Shown: positions 39,463-46,768 of the stretch, one piece after another
Position numbering within the stretch: position 1 is the first letter of the stretch
Layout of the letters: each line of letters starts with the position of its first letter
NCBI RefSeq assembly: GCF_000278115.1
Contig: NZ_JH725118.1
Location: 27,353 to 91,352, forward strand
Length of the DNA stretch: 64,000 bases
Reading direction: 5' to 3'
Source of the DNA: Bartonella sp. DB5-6
GTDB taxonomy: Bacteria > Pseudomonadota > Alphaproteobacteria > Rhizobiales > Rhizobiaceae
Made by a program: the position numbers and the translations under genes
Notes under the pieces: generated by a model
Told to the model about the DNA's origin: nothing
Databases searched by the model: none
The model's input: only the letters and a program-made list of their open reading frames with translations

Positions 39463-39759
39463 TTAAGTTATATAAAAATTAACTAAAGAAAATAATAAAA
39501 AGAAAAACACAAAAAATAAACATATTCTTATAATTGAACTTTTTCTAATATCTTTTTTAAGACAATTTTTACGTTTGTAATATAATTCAAATAAAGATAT
39601 ATATATTATTAAAATAGCTATCGACGTAAATAATTCAATTAATTCATTAATAATATGAAAAACACCCATAACGTATAAAATTTCCAAATTAAAATATAGA
39701 GTTATTATATAACTAAAAGCTATTTTATCAACATATATAGACACGTTAATAAAAAACAT
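39463..39759 (-). CDS. Small membrane protein, first of the trio
   Basis: 98 aa from 39759. An internal start at residue 31 (MGVFHIINEL) has a GGAAA ribosome site and may be the real one. At least two membrane segments are present (about 38-60 and 77-97 of the long form), with a lysine-rich loop between them (YKRKNCLKKDIRK). It lies 51 bp after the glycine-zipper gene on the same strand, as expected for the immunity protein of a small bacteriocin, which in Cdz-like systems is also a small membrane protein. That assignment is inference. Confidence 0.5.
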   Translation of the reverse strand: MFFINVSIYVDKIAFSYIITLYFNLEILYVMGVFHIINELIELFTSIAILIIYISLFELYYKRKNCLKKDIRKSSIIRICLFFVFFFLLFSLVNFYIT

Positions 39760-39810
39760 GTCTATAAAATTATTATAAACTCAGAGATATATTTCTAAAT
39801 ACTTTATAAA

Positions 39811-40125
39811 TTAATAATAGCACGCGTTATACTGAGAATTTAAACTCATACCTGCTCCTGCCACATAGCCAAGACCTGCACCGATTCCTGAACCGGTTCC
39901 TGCACCTGGAATTATACCCAATCCGCCTGATATAAGACCTCCGACTATACCGCCTACAAATACTCCACCAGTTCTTCCTATATCTCTTCCCACCACTCCG
40001 TATGAATTTGCTGTAGTGAGGTAATCTCCAACAGTACACCCAGGTTGTGATCCACTGCTTGAAAAATTCATTGATGAAATATTAGACCAACTATTAGACA
40101 AACTAAAAAAACCAAATGAACTCAT
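39811..40125 (-). CDS. Lysine-free glycine-zipper protein, bacteriocin-like
   Basis: 104 aa with 25 Gly. Residues 1-30 are rich in Ser, Asn and aromatic residues. Residues about 46-92 form a glycine zipper (GGVFVGGIVGGLISGGLG and further GxG/AxG repeats to VAGAG). There are two Cys (30 and 102), only two Arg, and no Lys at all. There is no Sec signal and no double-glycine leader in the first 25 residues, so C-terminal type I export is more likely than C39 processing. AAGGA at a good distance precedes ATG 40125. Glycine-zipper proteins exported by type I systems act as contact-dependent bacteriocins in Caulobacter (CdzC/CdzD). The neighbouring exporter and small membrane proteins fit that model; function here is inferred. 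Confidence 0.7.
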   Translation of the reverse strand: MSSFGFFSLSNSWSNISSMNFSSSGSQPGCTVGDYLTTANSYGVVGRDIGRTGGVFVGGIVGGLISGGLGIIPGAGTGSGIGAGLGYVAGAGMSLNSQYNACYY

Positions 40126-40376
40126 ACAAATTTTCCTTATTTTATTTAAAATAACGTATCGACATGATACGTTTTAAGTGGTTATCACGCGTTTTAGATT
40201 AATGTCAAACATAATTTTTAAAATAGTGATAAAATTATTTATAAAATATAAATACATTATGTTTATATTACATTCATACAAAAATGTATTTATTGTTTAG
40301 TAATAATACTATTTACAATACTGTTTAAATATGCGACATCAATCGCTCTTTCTCTTAAACAAAATCATAAATTCAA
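40126..40376. promoter_or_regulatory. Divergent intergenic region of the glycine-zipper/type I cluster
   Basis: 251 bp between the minus-strand glycine-zipper gene and the plus-strand ABC exporter gene. Both promoters must lie here. A short inverted element (ACGTATC ... GATACGT around 40151-40172) is visible and could bind a regulator. No other gene is seen. The ABC gene has no strong Shine-Dalgarno. Confidence 0.45.
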
Positions 40377-42044
40377 ATGAGCAATTCACCCGAAAAGCTA
40401 GTATCCTTCTCTTGGTTTACTAAAACTACCAAGAAATATATTCATTATGTCATAGAACTCAGTTGTGTAGCCATTGTTTTGCGCTTACTTGGCTTGGTCA
40501 ATCCTTTTATTTTTCAGGCAATTATTGACCGTATCTTGCCCTTCCAGCGTGCGGAAAGTCTTTATGCTATCGTTGTCTTGATGGTTGCTATCATGCTGTT
40601 TAGCACGGCTCTTAGCACTCTATCAGGTTATTTAGGGGCTTATTTAGCCAATAGGCTAACTCTAGAATTTGCGCGTCGCATTTATACCCACCTTTTAAGC
40701 CTCTCCCTGCCTGCGTTACGTCATTGGCAAGTAGGGGAACTGTTTTCGCGTATTGGAGAAGTTGATACAATTCGCGGTTTTTTAACGGGAACTATTACAA
40801 CAACTGTATTGAATGTTCTGTTCGCAATCATTTATCTTGCTGCACTCTTTTCCATTAGTCCGAAACTTACCTTTATTGTCCTTATCATTTTACCTTTACA
40901 AATGGGCTCTTTAGCGTTGGTTGGTCCTTTTTTACGCCGCCAATTACGCCGTGCTTTCACCCTGCAAGCAGCCCATAAATCACGCCTTATTGAAAGTTTT
41001 ACCAATCTTGAAGCCATCAAAGCGCATGTAAAAGAAGCTGCTCATACGCTACGTATGCAAGAAACTTTAGCTCGTAGTTTGGATCAAAGCCTTACAACCA
41101 GTAAATTACATCTTCTCAATGGGGCATTGAGCCATATTTTTGGCGATCTTTTCACCATTTTTATTATCTTTTTTGGTGCTCAAGCAGTACTGCAAAATCA
41201 GATTACGCTAGGGCAACTTATTGCTTTTCATCTCCTCGCTGGCAATGTTTCTGGTCCTATCTTAAGCCTTGCGTCTTTATGGGAAGAATGGCAACATTTA
41301 AAAATCTCTCGCCTTCGTTTGGGTGATATTCTTAACTCCCCTTCAGAATGGGAAAAGGAAAAACCATCTCTTCAACTCACTACAACGCCCCATCTTGAAA
41401 CCAGAGATATGTGTTTTTCTTATGGAGAAAAGAAAATTATCAATCATCTTGATGTATCTTTACAACCTGGGCAACCCATTATGTTGCTTGGTCCTTCAGG
41501 GTGTGGAAAAACAACCTTGGCTAAGCTCCTTTGTGGTCTCTACCACCCAACAAGCGGAAAGATATTGATTAACGCACAACCTTTACAGAATTTTGATGTC
41601 CGTAGCGTGCGTGAAACAATCGCATATTTTCCCCAAAATCCTTGCCTTTTTTCCGGAACCATTCTTGAGAATATGCTTCTTGCCAAACCAGATGCCACTA
41701 AAGATGAAATTGACGCTGCACTATATGCTAGCGCTTGCCATGATTTGATTGCTCAGTTGCCTCTAGGACTCAATACCCAGGTAGGAGAGCAAGGTGGCTT
41801 TTTATCAGGTGGACAACGCCAACGCCTAGCATTGGCTTGTTTTTTCTTGATAAACCCGCGCCTTCTTATTTTGGATGAACCGACTTCCGCATTAGATGAA
41901 GCTGCTAGCACACAGATTGTTGAGTATTTATATAAACTTTCGCAAGAGCGCATGGTTCTCGTCATCACCCATAAACATGACCTTTTTCCTCAGAACGCAA
42001 CCATATTAAATTTCAATGATTTGGAGGCAAAAAATGGCAGATAA
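40377..42044 (+). CDS. Type I secretion ABC exporter, HlyB-like, without peptidase domain
   Basis: 555 aa, against about 700 for HlyB. The chain enters its membrane domain (about 25-290) within the first 25 residues. Neither a C39 peptidase nor a degenerate C39-like domain is present. The nucleotide-binding domain has Walker A at 372-380 (GPSGCGKTT), signature LSGGQ at 476-480, Walker B LLILDEPTSALDE and the switch His in VITHKHD. An in-frame stop just upstream rules out a longer N-terminus. It is followed by the adaptor gene with an 11-bp overlap. It should export an unprocessed substrate from cytosol to outside through the adaptor and an unlinked TolC. The likely substrate is the glycine-zipper protein or something outside the cluster. 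Confidence 0.88.
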   Translation: MSNSPEKLVSFSWFTKTTKKYIHYVIELSCVAIVLRLLGLVNPFIFQAIIDRILPFQRAESLYAIVVLMVAIMLFSTALSTLSGYLGAYLANRLTLEFARRIYTHLLSLSLPALRHWQVGELFSRIGEVDTIRGFLTGTITTTVLNVLFAIIYLAALFSISPKLTFIVLIILPLQMGSLALVGPFLRRQLRRAFTLQAAHKSRLIESFTNLEAIKAHVKEAAHTLRMQETLARSLDQSLTTSKLHLLNGALSHIFGDLFTIFIIFFGAQAVLQNQITLGQLIAFHLLAGNVSGPILSLASLWEEWQHLKISRLRLGDILNSPSEWEKEKPSLQLTTTPHLETRDMCFSYGEKKIINHLDVSLQPGQPIMLLGPSGCGKTTLAKLLCGLYHPTSGKILINAQPLQNFDVRSVRETIAYFPQNPCLFSGTILENMLLAKPDATKDEIDAALYASACHDLIAQLPLGLNTQVGEQGGFLSGGQRQRLALACFFLINPRLLILDEPTSALDEAASTQIVEYLYKLSQERMVLVITHKHDLFPQNATILNFNDLEAKNGR

Positions 42045-43359
42045 GACACCACGCTTACGTCCCTTATCGCCAACGCTTCATATGGTGGTTGCTGTTTTGG
42101 TCACCTTATTTCTCTTTATTGTGATCGGCAGCTTTATCGCAAAAACAGAAATTGTTGCACGGGGGCAAGGATCGGTTATTCCTACCGCTTATGTTCAGCT
42201 GGTCCAAGCGCAAAATACAGGACGCATTGAGAAAATCCTTGTAAAAGAAGGGCAATTTGTTCATCAAGGTGATCTCCTTATTCAATTAGATCCCCGTGAA
42301 GCCTTAAATGAGCGCGCACGGGTTCAAGCCGATATAGCTCAACAGACTCTTCAAGCGCAAATTGCTGCTGCTATTTTAGCAGCACTGAGCGAAAGCAATC
42401 CTTTGGATAAAGATTTTGTAACAAAAGGACTGGCTTATTTGCAAATTCCTCCCTCCAACAACGATACTGCAAGAATAGAAGGGGAAAAACTCATTAGCGC
42501 TACCCTTCAATCTCTCCAAGATAAATTAATAGCGCTAAAAGCACAAGCGGACCGCGTCGAGCGCAGCGGTGCAACACAACATGCGCAATTAGATAGGTTG
42601 GAAGATGACCGTCAATTAAGCCAAGGAAAATTAAAAGCTGCAAAAAGCCTGATGGAAACAAAAGTCATTAGCCAAGCCGTTTATTTAGAGCGTTTACATG
42701 ACTTTAAAAATGTCGAGCATGAAATTTTAACCAATCAAAGACGCCTAGAAGAAAATACCGCCGAAATAAACACCCTCCGCCAACAACGGCAAAGCCTCAT
42801 TTCCGATGAAATCGCCCGCTATCGGCAACTTTCGCGTGAAACAGAACTGAATCTTCAAGGATTAAAAGCAAAACTTGATAGCACTCAATACCGTCTTGAC
42901 CACTTATCACTTTATGCACCTGTTGATGGACGTATCGATGATTTAAGTATCCATACTTTGGGCGGCTTTGTAGAAGCTGGTAAAACGCTCATGCGTATTG
43001 TCCCTGGTACAGGCGGTCTCATTATTGAAGCGTTTTTTGATAATCGAGATATTGGTTTTTTAGAAAAAGGCCAACGTGCTTACATCAAGTTTTCTGCCTT
43101 CCCGCCTGAACGTTTCGGTGTTATCCACGGTACAGTCGTTAATGTAGGCGCTACAGCGCGCTATAATAAAGAAATTAATGGTGTCTACGCTGTTTTAATC
43201 AAAATTGACCAAGATCACATCACTTTGAATAACAAACAACTTAAATTTATCCCTGGCATGACTGTGACAACGGATGTCATTACCTCAAAACGACGCTTAA
43301 TTTCCTATTTCTTTGAGCCTATCACCAAAATTTTAGAACAATCTCTAAAGGAAAGATAA
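42034..43359 (+). CDS. Type I secretion membrane-fusion protein, HlyD family
   Basis: 441 aa from ATG 42034, which follows TTGGAGG; the earlier ATG at 42016 would place that ribosome site inside the gene. One membrane segment (about 18-40). Beyond it a biotinyl-lipoyl half (ARGQGSVIPT, GRIEKILVKEGQFVHQGDLLIQLDPRE), a long coiled coil (about 85-290) and the second lipoyl half (LYAPVDGRIDDLSIHTLGGFV), then a beta-barrel and C-terminal tail. This is the standard adaptor that bridges the inner-membrane exporter to TolC. It overlaps the ABC gene by 11 bp and the next gene by TAATG, so the three are one operon. Confidence 0.9.
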   Translation: MADKTPRLRPLSPTLHMVVAVLVTLFLFIVIGSFIAKTEIVARGQGSVIPTAYVQLVQAQNTGRIEKILVKEGQFVHQGDLLIQLDPREALNERARVQADIAQQTLQAQIAAAILAALSESNPLDKDFVTKGLAYLQIPPSNNDTARIEGEKLISATLQSLQDKLIALKAQADRVERSGATQHAQLDRLEDDRQLSQGKLKAAKSLMETKVISQAVYLERLHDFKNVEHEILTNQRRLEENTAEINTLRQQRQSLISDEIARYRQLSRETELNLQGLKAKLDSTQYRLDHLSLYAPVDGRIDDLSIHTLGGFVEAGKTLMRIVPGTGGLIIEAFFDNRDIGFLEKGQRAYIKFSAFPPERFGVIHGTVVNVGATARYNKEINGVYAVLIKIDQDHITLNNKQLKFIPGMTVTTDVITSKRRLISYFFEPITKILEQSLKER

Positions 43360-43823
43360 TGTGTGTAAATGAAAATACATCACCATCACTCATAGCCCCT
43401 TTTACAGCTTTGGGAGCTATGGTGATTTTAATGCTTCAATCCCCCTTACACCGCCGCTGGCGGATTTGGGATATCGAATTTAATGTAGGACCAGCCTTAC
43501 GAACTGGACAATATAAACTCTATAAAAATGAGCATGAAGAATTTTGTGCCTTTATCACTTGGGCTTTTTTAGATAAGAAAAATCATCAATCTATGCTTGA
43601 AAAAGGAGAGCTTTTACCCAATGCCGATTGGCATGGTGGAGAATATGTATGGTTCATTGATTGTGTAGCACCATATGGTCATGCTGCTACTCTCGTACGC
43701 GATATGCAACGGAATGTATTTCCCAATCAGCAGTATTGTTATGCTGTACGACGTAATGAAGACGGTGGAATACGGAAAATTGCCCGCTGGCGTCTCTATA
43801 GAGCACAAAGTCTATCAAAATAG
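43359..43823 (+). CDS. HlyC-type toxin-activating acyltransferase
   Basis: 154 aa. The opening LGAMVILMLQSPLHRRW aligns with HlyC, whose catalytic His lies in the same SPLHR motif; here it is His31. The second catalytic residue, Asp in WFIDWIAP of HlyC, is Asp101 in VWFIDCVAPYGH. The spacing (70 residues) matches HlyC (His23 to Asp92, 69). FNVGPALRTGQYKLYKN, FITWAFL and ADWHGGEYVWF are also family patterns. HlyC enzymes transfer fatty acyl groups from acyl-ACP to lysines of RTX toxins. No RTX toxin is in the window, and the only candidate partner protein has no lysine. Start overlaps the adaptor gene by TAATG. Confidence 0.85.
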   Translation: MCVNENTSPSLIAPFTALGAMVILMLQSPLHRRWRIWDIEFNVGPALRTGQYKLYKNEHEEFCAFITWAFLDKKNHQSMLEKGELLPNADWHGGEYVWFIDCVAPYGHAATLVRDMQRNVFPNQQYCYAVRRNEDGGIRKIARWRLYRAQSLSK

Positions 43824-45006
43824 CTTTTGTCAACCAATGATTGAAAATGAATCATTTGAGTCTTTCCTCTCCCATACGCTCTTAAAAATAAGATTTCCGA
43901 AAATCAATTATTGGGAGGGATATTTGCTTATGATCAAACTCGTTACACTATCTAAAGACATTACTACGAGTGATATTTTTAGCGTAACAGCTTGGTATGA
44001 ATGATCATGGACAATCTAGCGGATTGGTTATGCCTTCTAAAACTTGTTAAAGCCTCCTTATCCTTGCGCTTTACTTAATTCGACATTATGCCTTTTAAGA
44101 CCCAAAAAGCAAATTTTGAAATCATAATGCTCCAAACCTATCAAACGAAGAGAAGACTGTCATAATGCTTCACAAGACAACGAGTTTAAAGCCATTTTTC
44201 TGTATGCATACGCTATCTTTTATCTAATCGCTGATTTTAGCCCCTATTTACACCATTGCCAAAGCATTTTATATGTAGAATGGATTTTTATTGTCTCACA
44301 ATTTAAAGCTGTCAAGAAGTAAAATAAGCCACCTAGATAAATATCATCACAATATAGGAAACCTTTTCAGCCGAAAATATTAAAAATGACATTGGCACGT
44401 ATTAAGATAAATCTCTCCATCCAAAACGATCAAAAGAATTGATGAAATACCGAGGTCTAAACCATATGCATGGAGCGAAAAACATTAATCAACCAACGAT
44501 ACCAGCACTGAGAATTTTAAAGAACAAAGGTTTAGAAATAATGCGGTGAGGATGGGTAAACCACCCTTAGGGATATTGCACTATAGTAAGATTGAATTGG
44601 TGCAACTGTTTCCTTTTATTATGAGAGCCTATTGGAGTGAATAACAAATACAGCAGGAACTAAAAAGCAACACATAGATTGATTAAGAAAAGTGAGTAAC
44701 AGTTCGTTCATCAATGTAGGAGAAACAATTTGGCGCTCAAAGCGCTTTTTGGCTTACCCAAAGAAAAATACAGCACTGTTCCCAAAAGAGCTGATAGGAT
44801 GTAAAATTCACAACAAAAACTTGTATCTCATTTACACCTCTAAATTCGCACCTCTAAAATAGAGTGGGTCCTCTGTCAGCTATAAATATAAAGCAATTAG
44901 CAATCAAATTAGTAAAAAACTTCAAAAAATCTAGGGATAGGTAGAAAACAAGTTAAAAGAATCAACGGAATTAAAACTCCCGAACTTTTATATCCTATAA
45001 AAACAT
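43824..45006. other. Gene-poor stretch between the type I cluster and tRNA-Gln
   Basis: About 1.2 kb with no supported gene. A 24-codon frame at about 43930 (ATG after GGGAGGG) is the only short frame with a ribosome site. A terminator-like hairpin occurs at 44733-44750 (GCGCT, loop, AGCGC, TTTTT). Otherwise it consists of broken frames on both strands, consistent with the relic of an inserted element. Confidence 0.5.
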
Positions 45007-45081
45007 TGGCTGGGGTACCTGGATTCGAACCAGGGAATGCCGGTACCAAAAACCGGTGCCTTACCGCTTGGCTATACCCCA
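45007..45081 (-). tRNA. tRNA-Gln (anticodon TTG)
   Basis: 75 nt including an encoded CCA (position 45007-45009 on the plus strand reads TGG). Minus-strand order: TGGGGTA acceptor arm, GCC...GGC D stem, CCGGT / ACCGG anticodon stem around loop TTTTGGT (anticodon TTG, positions 34-36), CCTGG / CCAGG T stem with TTCGAAT, acceptor TACCCCA and discriminator G. All stems pair. Its 3' end faces the accessory cluster. Confidence 0.93.
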
Positions 45082-45203
45082 AAAAAATATGCTCACGACC
45101 GCTTCTGCACCTTATAGCGATTCCTGTGAATGTGCGCAATATCTGAAAATCAAAGCTTTTACTTTTTTATCATAAAATTTTGAAGTCTTGTTAATACTGC
45201 ACT

Positions 45204-45353
45204 GATGCAAAATTTGTAACAAAAACTTGTACTTGTTTATAACGATAACACAAACAATAGTTATTTAACTATTAGTCATTTTACATTTTTCGTATTTTAC
45301 CATTTTATTCATTCATTTCAGGACAGGATAAAATACAAATTTTGTACTGCATC
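45204..45353. repeat. Spaced inverted repeat, 150 bp
   Basis: Left arm GATGCAAAATTTGTAAC at 45204-45220 and right arm TACAAATTTTGTACTGCATC at 45334-45353 are inverted copies with a 3-4 nt insertion in the right arm. The arms are separated by about 113 bp of AT-rich DNA. It could be a miniature inverted-repeat element or merely chance similarity of AT-rich arms. Confidence 0.45.
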
Positions 45354-45443
45354 GTTATTTAATAGATTATCATGGGTTGCATTTTTTTCGATTCACTCAA
45401 CTCTAAACTCTTTGACATGAAACAGAAAAACAAAAGAGCTTTA

Positions 45444-45519
45444 TGTGTTGATGATTTATTATCTTTTAACTGCTTTCTTGTTTTTTTTCAGTCTAAAATA
45501 AATCATCTTCCCCAACACA
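45444..45519. repeat. Long imperfect palindrome, about 30-nt arms
   Basis: Left arm TGTGTTG ATGATTTATT at 45445-45461 continues to about 45472 (TTTTAACTG). Right arm runs from CAGTCTAAAATAAATCATC (about 45489-45507) to CAACACA (45513-45519), with a four- to five-base insert between the two paired blocks. The loop is a T-rich stretch. It would fold as a long hairpin in single strands or RNA. Confidence 0.55.
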
Positions 45520-46077
45520 CAGATTGGACCGATAATGCATAACGAAGATAATTAGCCTATCGTGGAAAATCCCATTTTTGATTAATATGTGCAAACTGTC
45601 AGTTGTAATTGGAGTTATAAAATGTTTTTAAAGTCTGTGCAAAAATCAGTAGTATCTGCAAAAGATAACCGCTAATGCTCCGTTGCAAACACTGTGATAA
45701 AAACTGGGGAATACTCATATAAATAATCCGGAAAAGACCTAGTAAAAATTGAAAGCATTTTGTGAGATAGTTAAAGAAATTTTTAGGTAATAAAAACAAA
45801 GACTTACAGCTGTCTAAATTTACCTTTCATTCTTTAAAAAAAGTCATTGCATTTTTTGTTAGTCTACATATGTAAAAATTCTTCAACAGAAGTATTTGTA
45901 TAACCTAATGATATTTTTTGATTAAGCGCATACATCCCCAAAAACATCTTTATAAAGGGATAATCATAAAAAATTAATTTAACACAAGTAAACATTCAAC
46001 ATTTGCTTTTAGATGCTGTAAATGGCAAATTAAGTTTGTGGAGTGAGCTTAACAATTAGAATCGAGGAGATTTTTAA

Positions 46078-46680
46078 ATGGCTTTTGAATTGGCCCCTTT
46101 ACCTTATGATTATGATGCCCTTTCACCTTATATGTCACGCGAGACGCTTGAATATCATCATGATAAGCATCACCTCGCTTATCTTACCAATACCAATAAT
46201 TTCGTGAAAGATTTAGGCTTAGAAAATGAAAGCCTTGAAACTATTGTGAAAAAAAGTTTTGGAAACAATATTGGTTTGTTTAATAACGCAGCACAATACT
46301 ACAATCATAACCATTTTTGGCTTTGGATGAAAAAAGGCGGTGGCGGTCAAAAACTACCTGAAAAATTAGCAAAAGCTATTGAAGCTGATCTAGGTGGTTA
46401 TGACAAATTTCGCGCTGATTTTATCGCTGCTGCCGGGACACAATTTGGTTCTGGGTGGGCATGGGTTGCTGTTAAAGATGGCAAGCTTGAAATTATGAAA
46501 ACGACTAATGGTGAAAACCCTTTAGTTCATGGCGCTCAACCTATTCTGGGCGTCGATGTGTGGGAGCATTCTTATTATATTGATTATCGTAATGCCCGCC
46601 CGAAATATCTTGAATCTTTCGTAGATCATTTAATTAATTGGGACTATGTTCTGAAACTTTATGAAGATTGTGGATTTTAA
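46078..46680 (+). CDS. sodB: Iron (or manganese) superoxide dismutase
   Basis: 200 aa. Family sequence in order: LAPLPYDYDALSPYMS, metal ligand His in LEYHHDKHHLAYL (His26-28 region), YYNHNHFWLWMKKGGGG, QFGSGWAWVAV, the ligands in LGVDVWEHSYYIDY and INWDYVLKLY. It dismutates superoxide in the cytosol. QFGSGWAW with a later GAQPILGVDVWEH fits the Fe-type subgroup, though Fe versus Mn is not settled from sequence alone. A good GAGGAGA ribosome site lies 10 nt upstream. Terminates at the hairpin 46710-46744. Confidence 0.95.
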   Translation: MAFELAPLPYDYDALSPYMSRETLEYHHDKHHLAYLTNTNNFVKDLGLENESLETIVKKSFGNNIGLFNNAAQYYNHNHFWLWMKKGGGGQKLPEKLAKAIEADLGGYDKFRADFIAAAGTQFGSGWAWVAVKDGKLEIMKTTNGENPLVHGAQPILGVDVWEHSYYIDYRNARPKYLESFVDHLINWDYVLKLYEDCGF

Positions 46681-46709
46681 GCTTTTTGTGCAACCTTTTA
46701 TATTGTATT

Positions 46710-46744
46710 AAAGGCTCTATAATCTCATAAATTATGGAGCCTTT
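46710..46744 (+). terminator. Terminator hairpin between sodB and oligopeptidase B
   Basis: AAAGGCTC (46710-46717) pairs with GAGCCTTT (46737-46744), and the stem extends inward by ATAAT/ATTAT after one T-G wobble. The T-run on either side is short, but the two convergent genes (ends 46680 and 46769) place it exactly where a shared bidirectional terminator is expected. Confidence 0.75.
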
Positions 46745-46768
46745 CAAAAAGAAGAACAGATGTTTAAA

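Larger units (their letters stand above)
45082..46077. other. Repeat-rich intergenic region between tRNA-Gln and sodB
   Basis: About 1 kb, no gene. It holds two sizeable inverted repeats (45204-45353 and 45444-45519, listed separately) and the sodB promoter near its right end. GAGGAGA (about 46061-46067) is the ribosome site of sodB. Confidence 0.6.

Noticed and set aside
39811-40125. Double-glycine (C39) leader in the glycine-zipper protein
   Set aside because: The first 25 residues lack an L-x5-ExL-x-GG pattern; GG pairs occur only deep in the zipper, and the exporter has no C39 domain.
45599-45799. 66-codon minus-strand frame left of sodB
   Set aside because: Unremarkable composition, no ribosome site, and lies in repeat-rich DNA.
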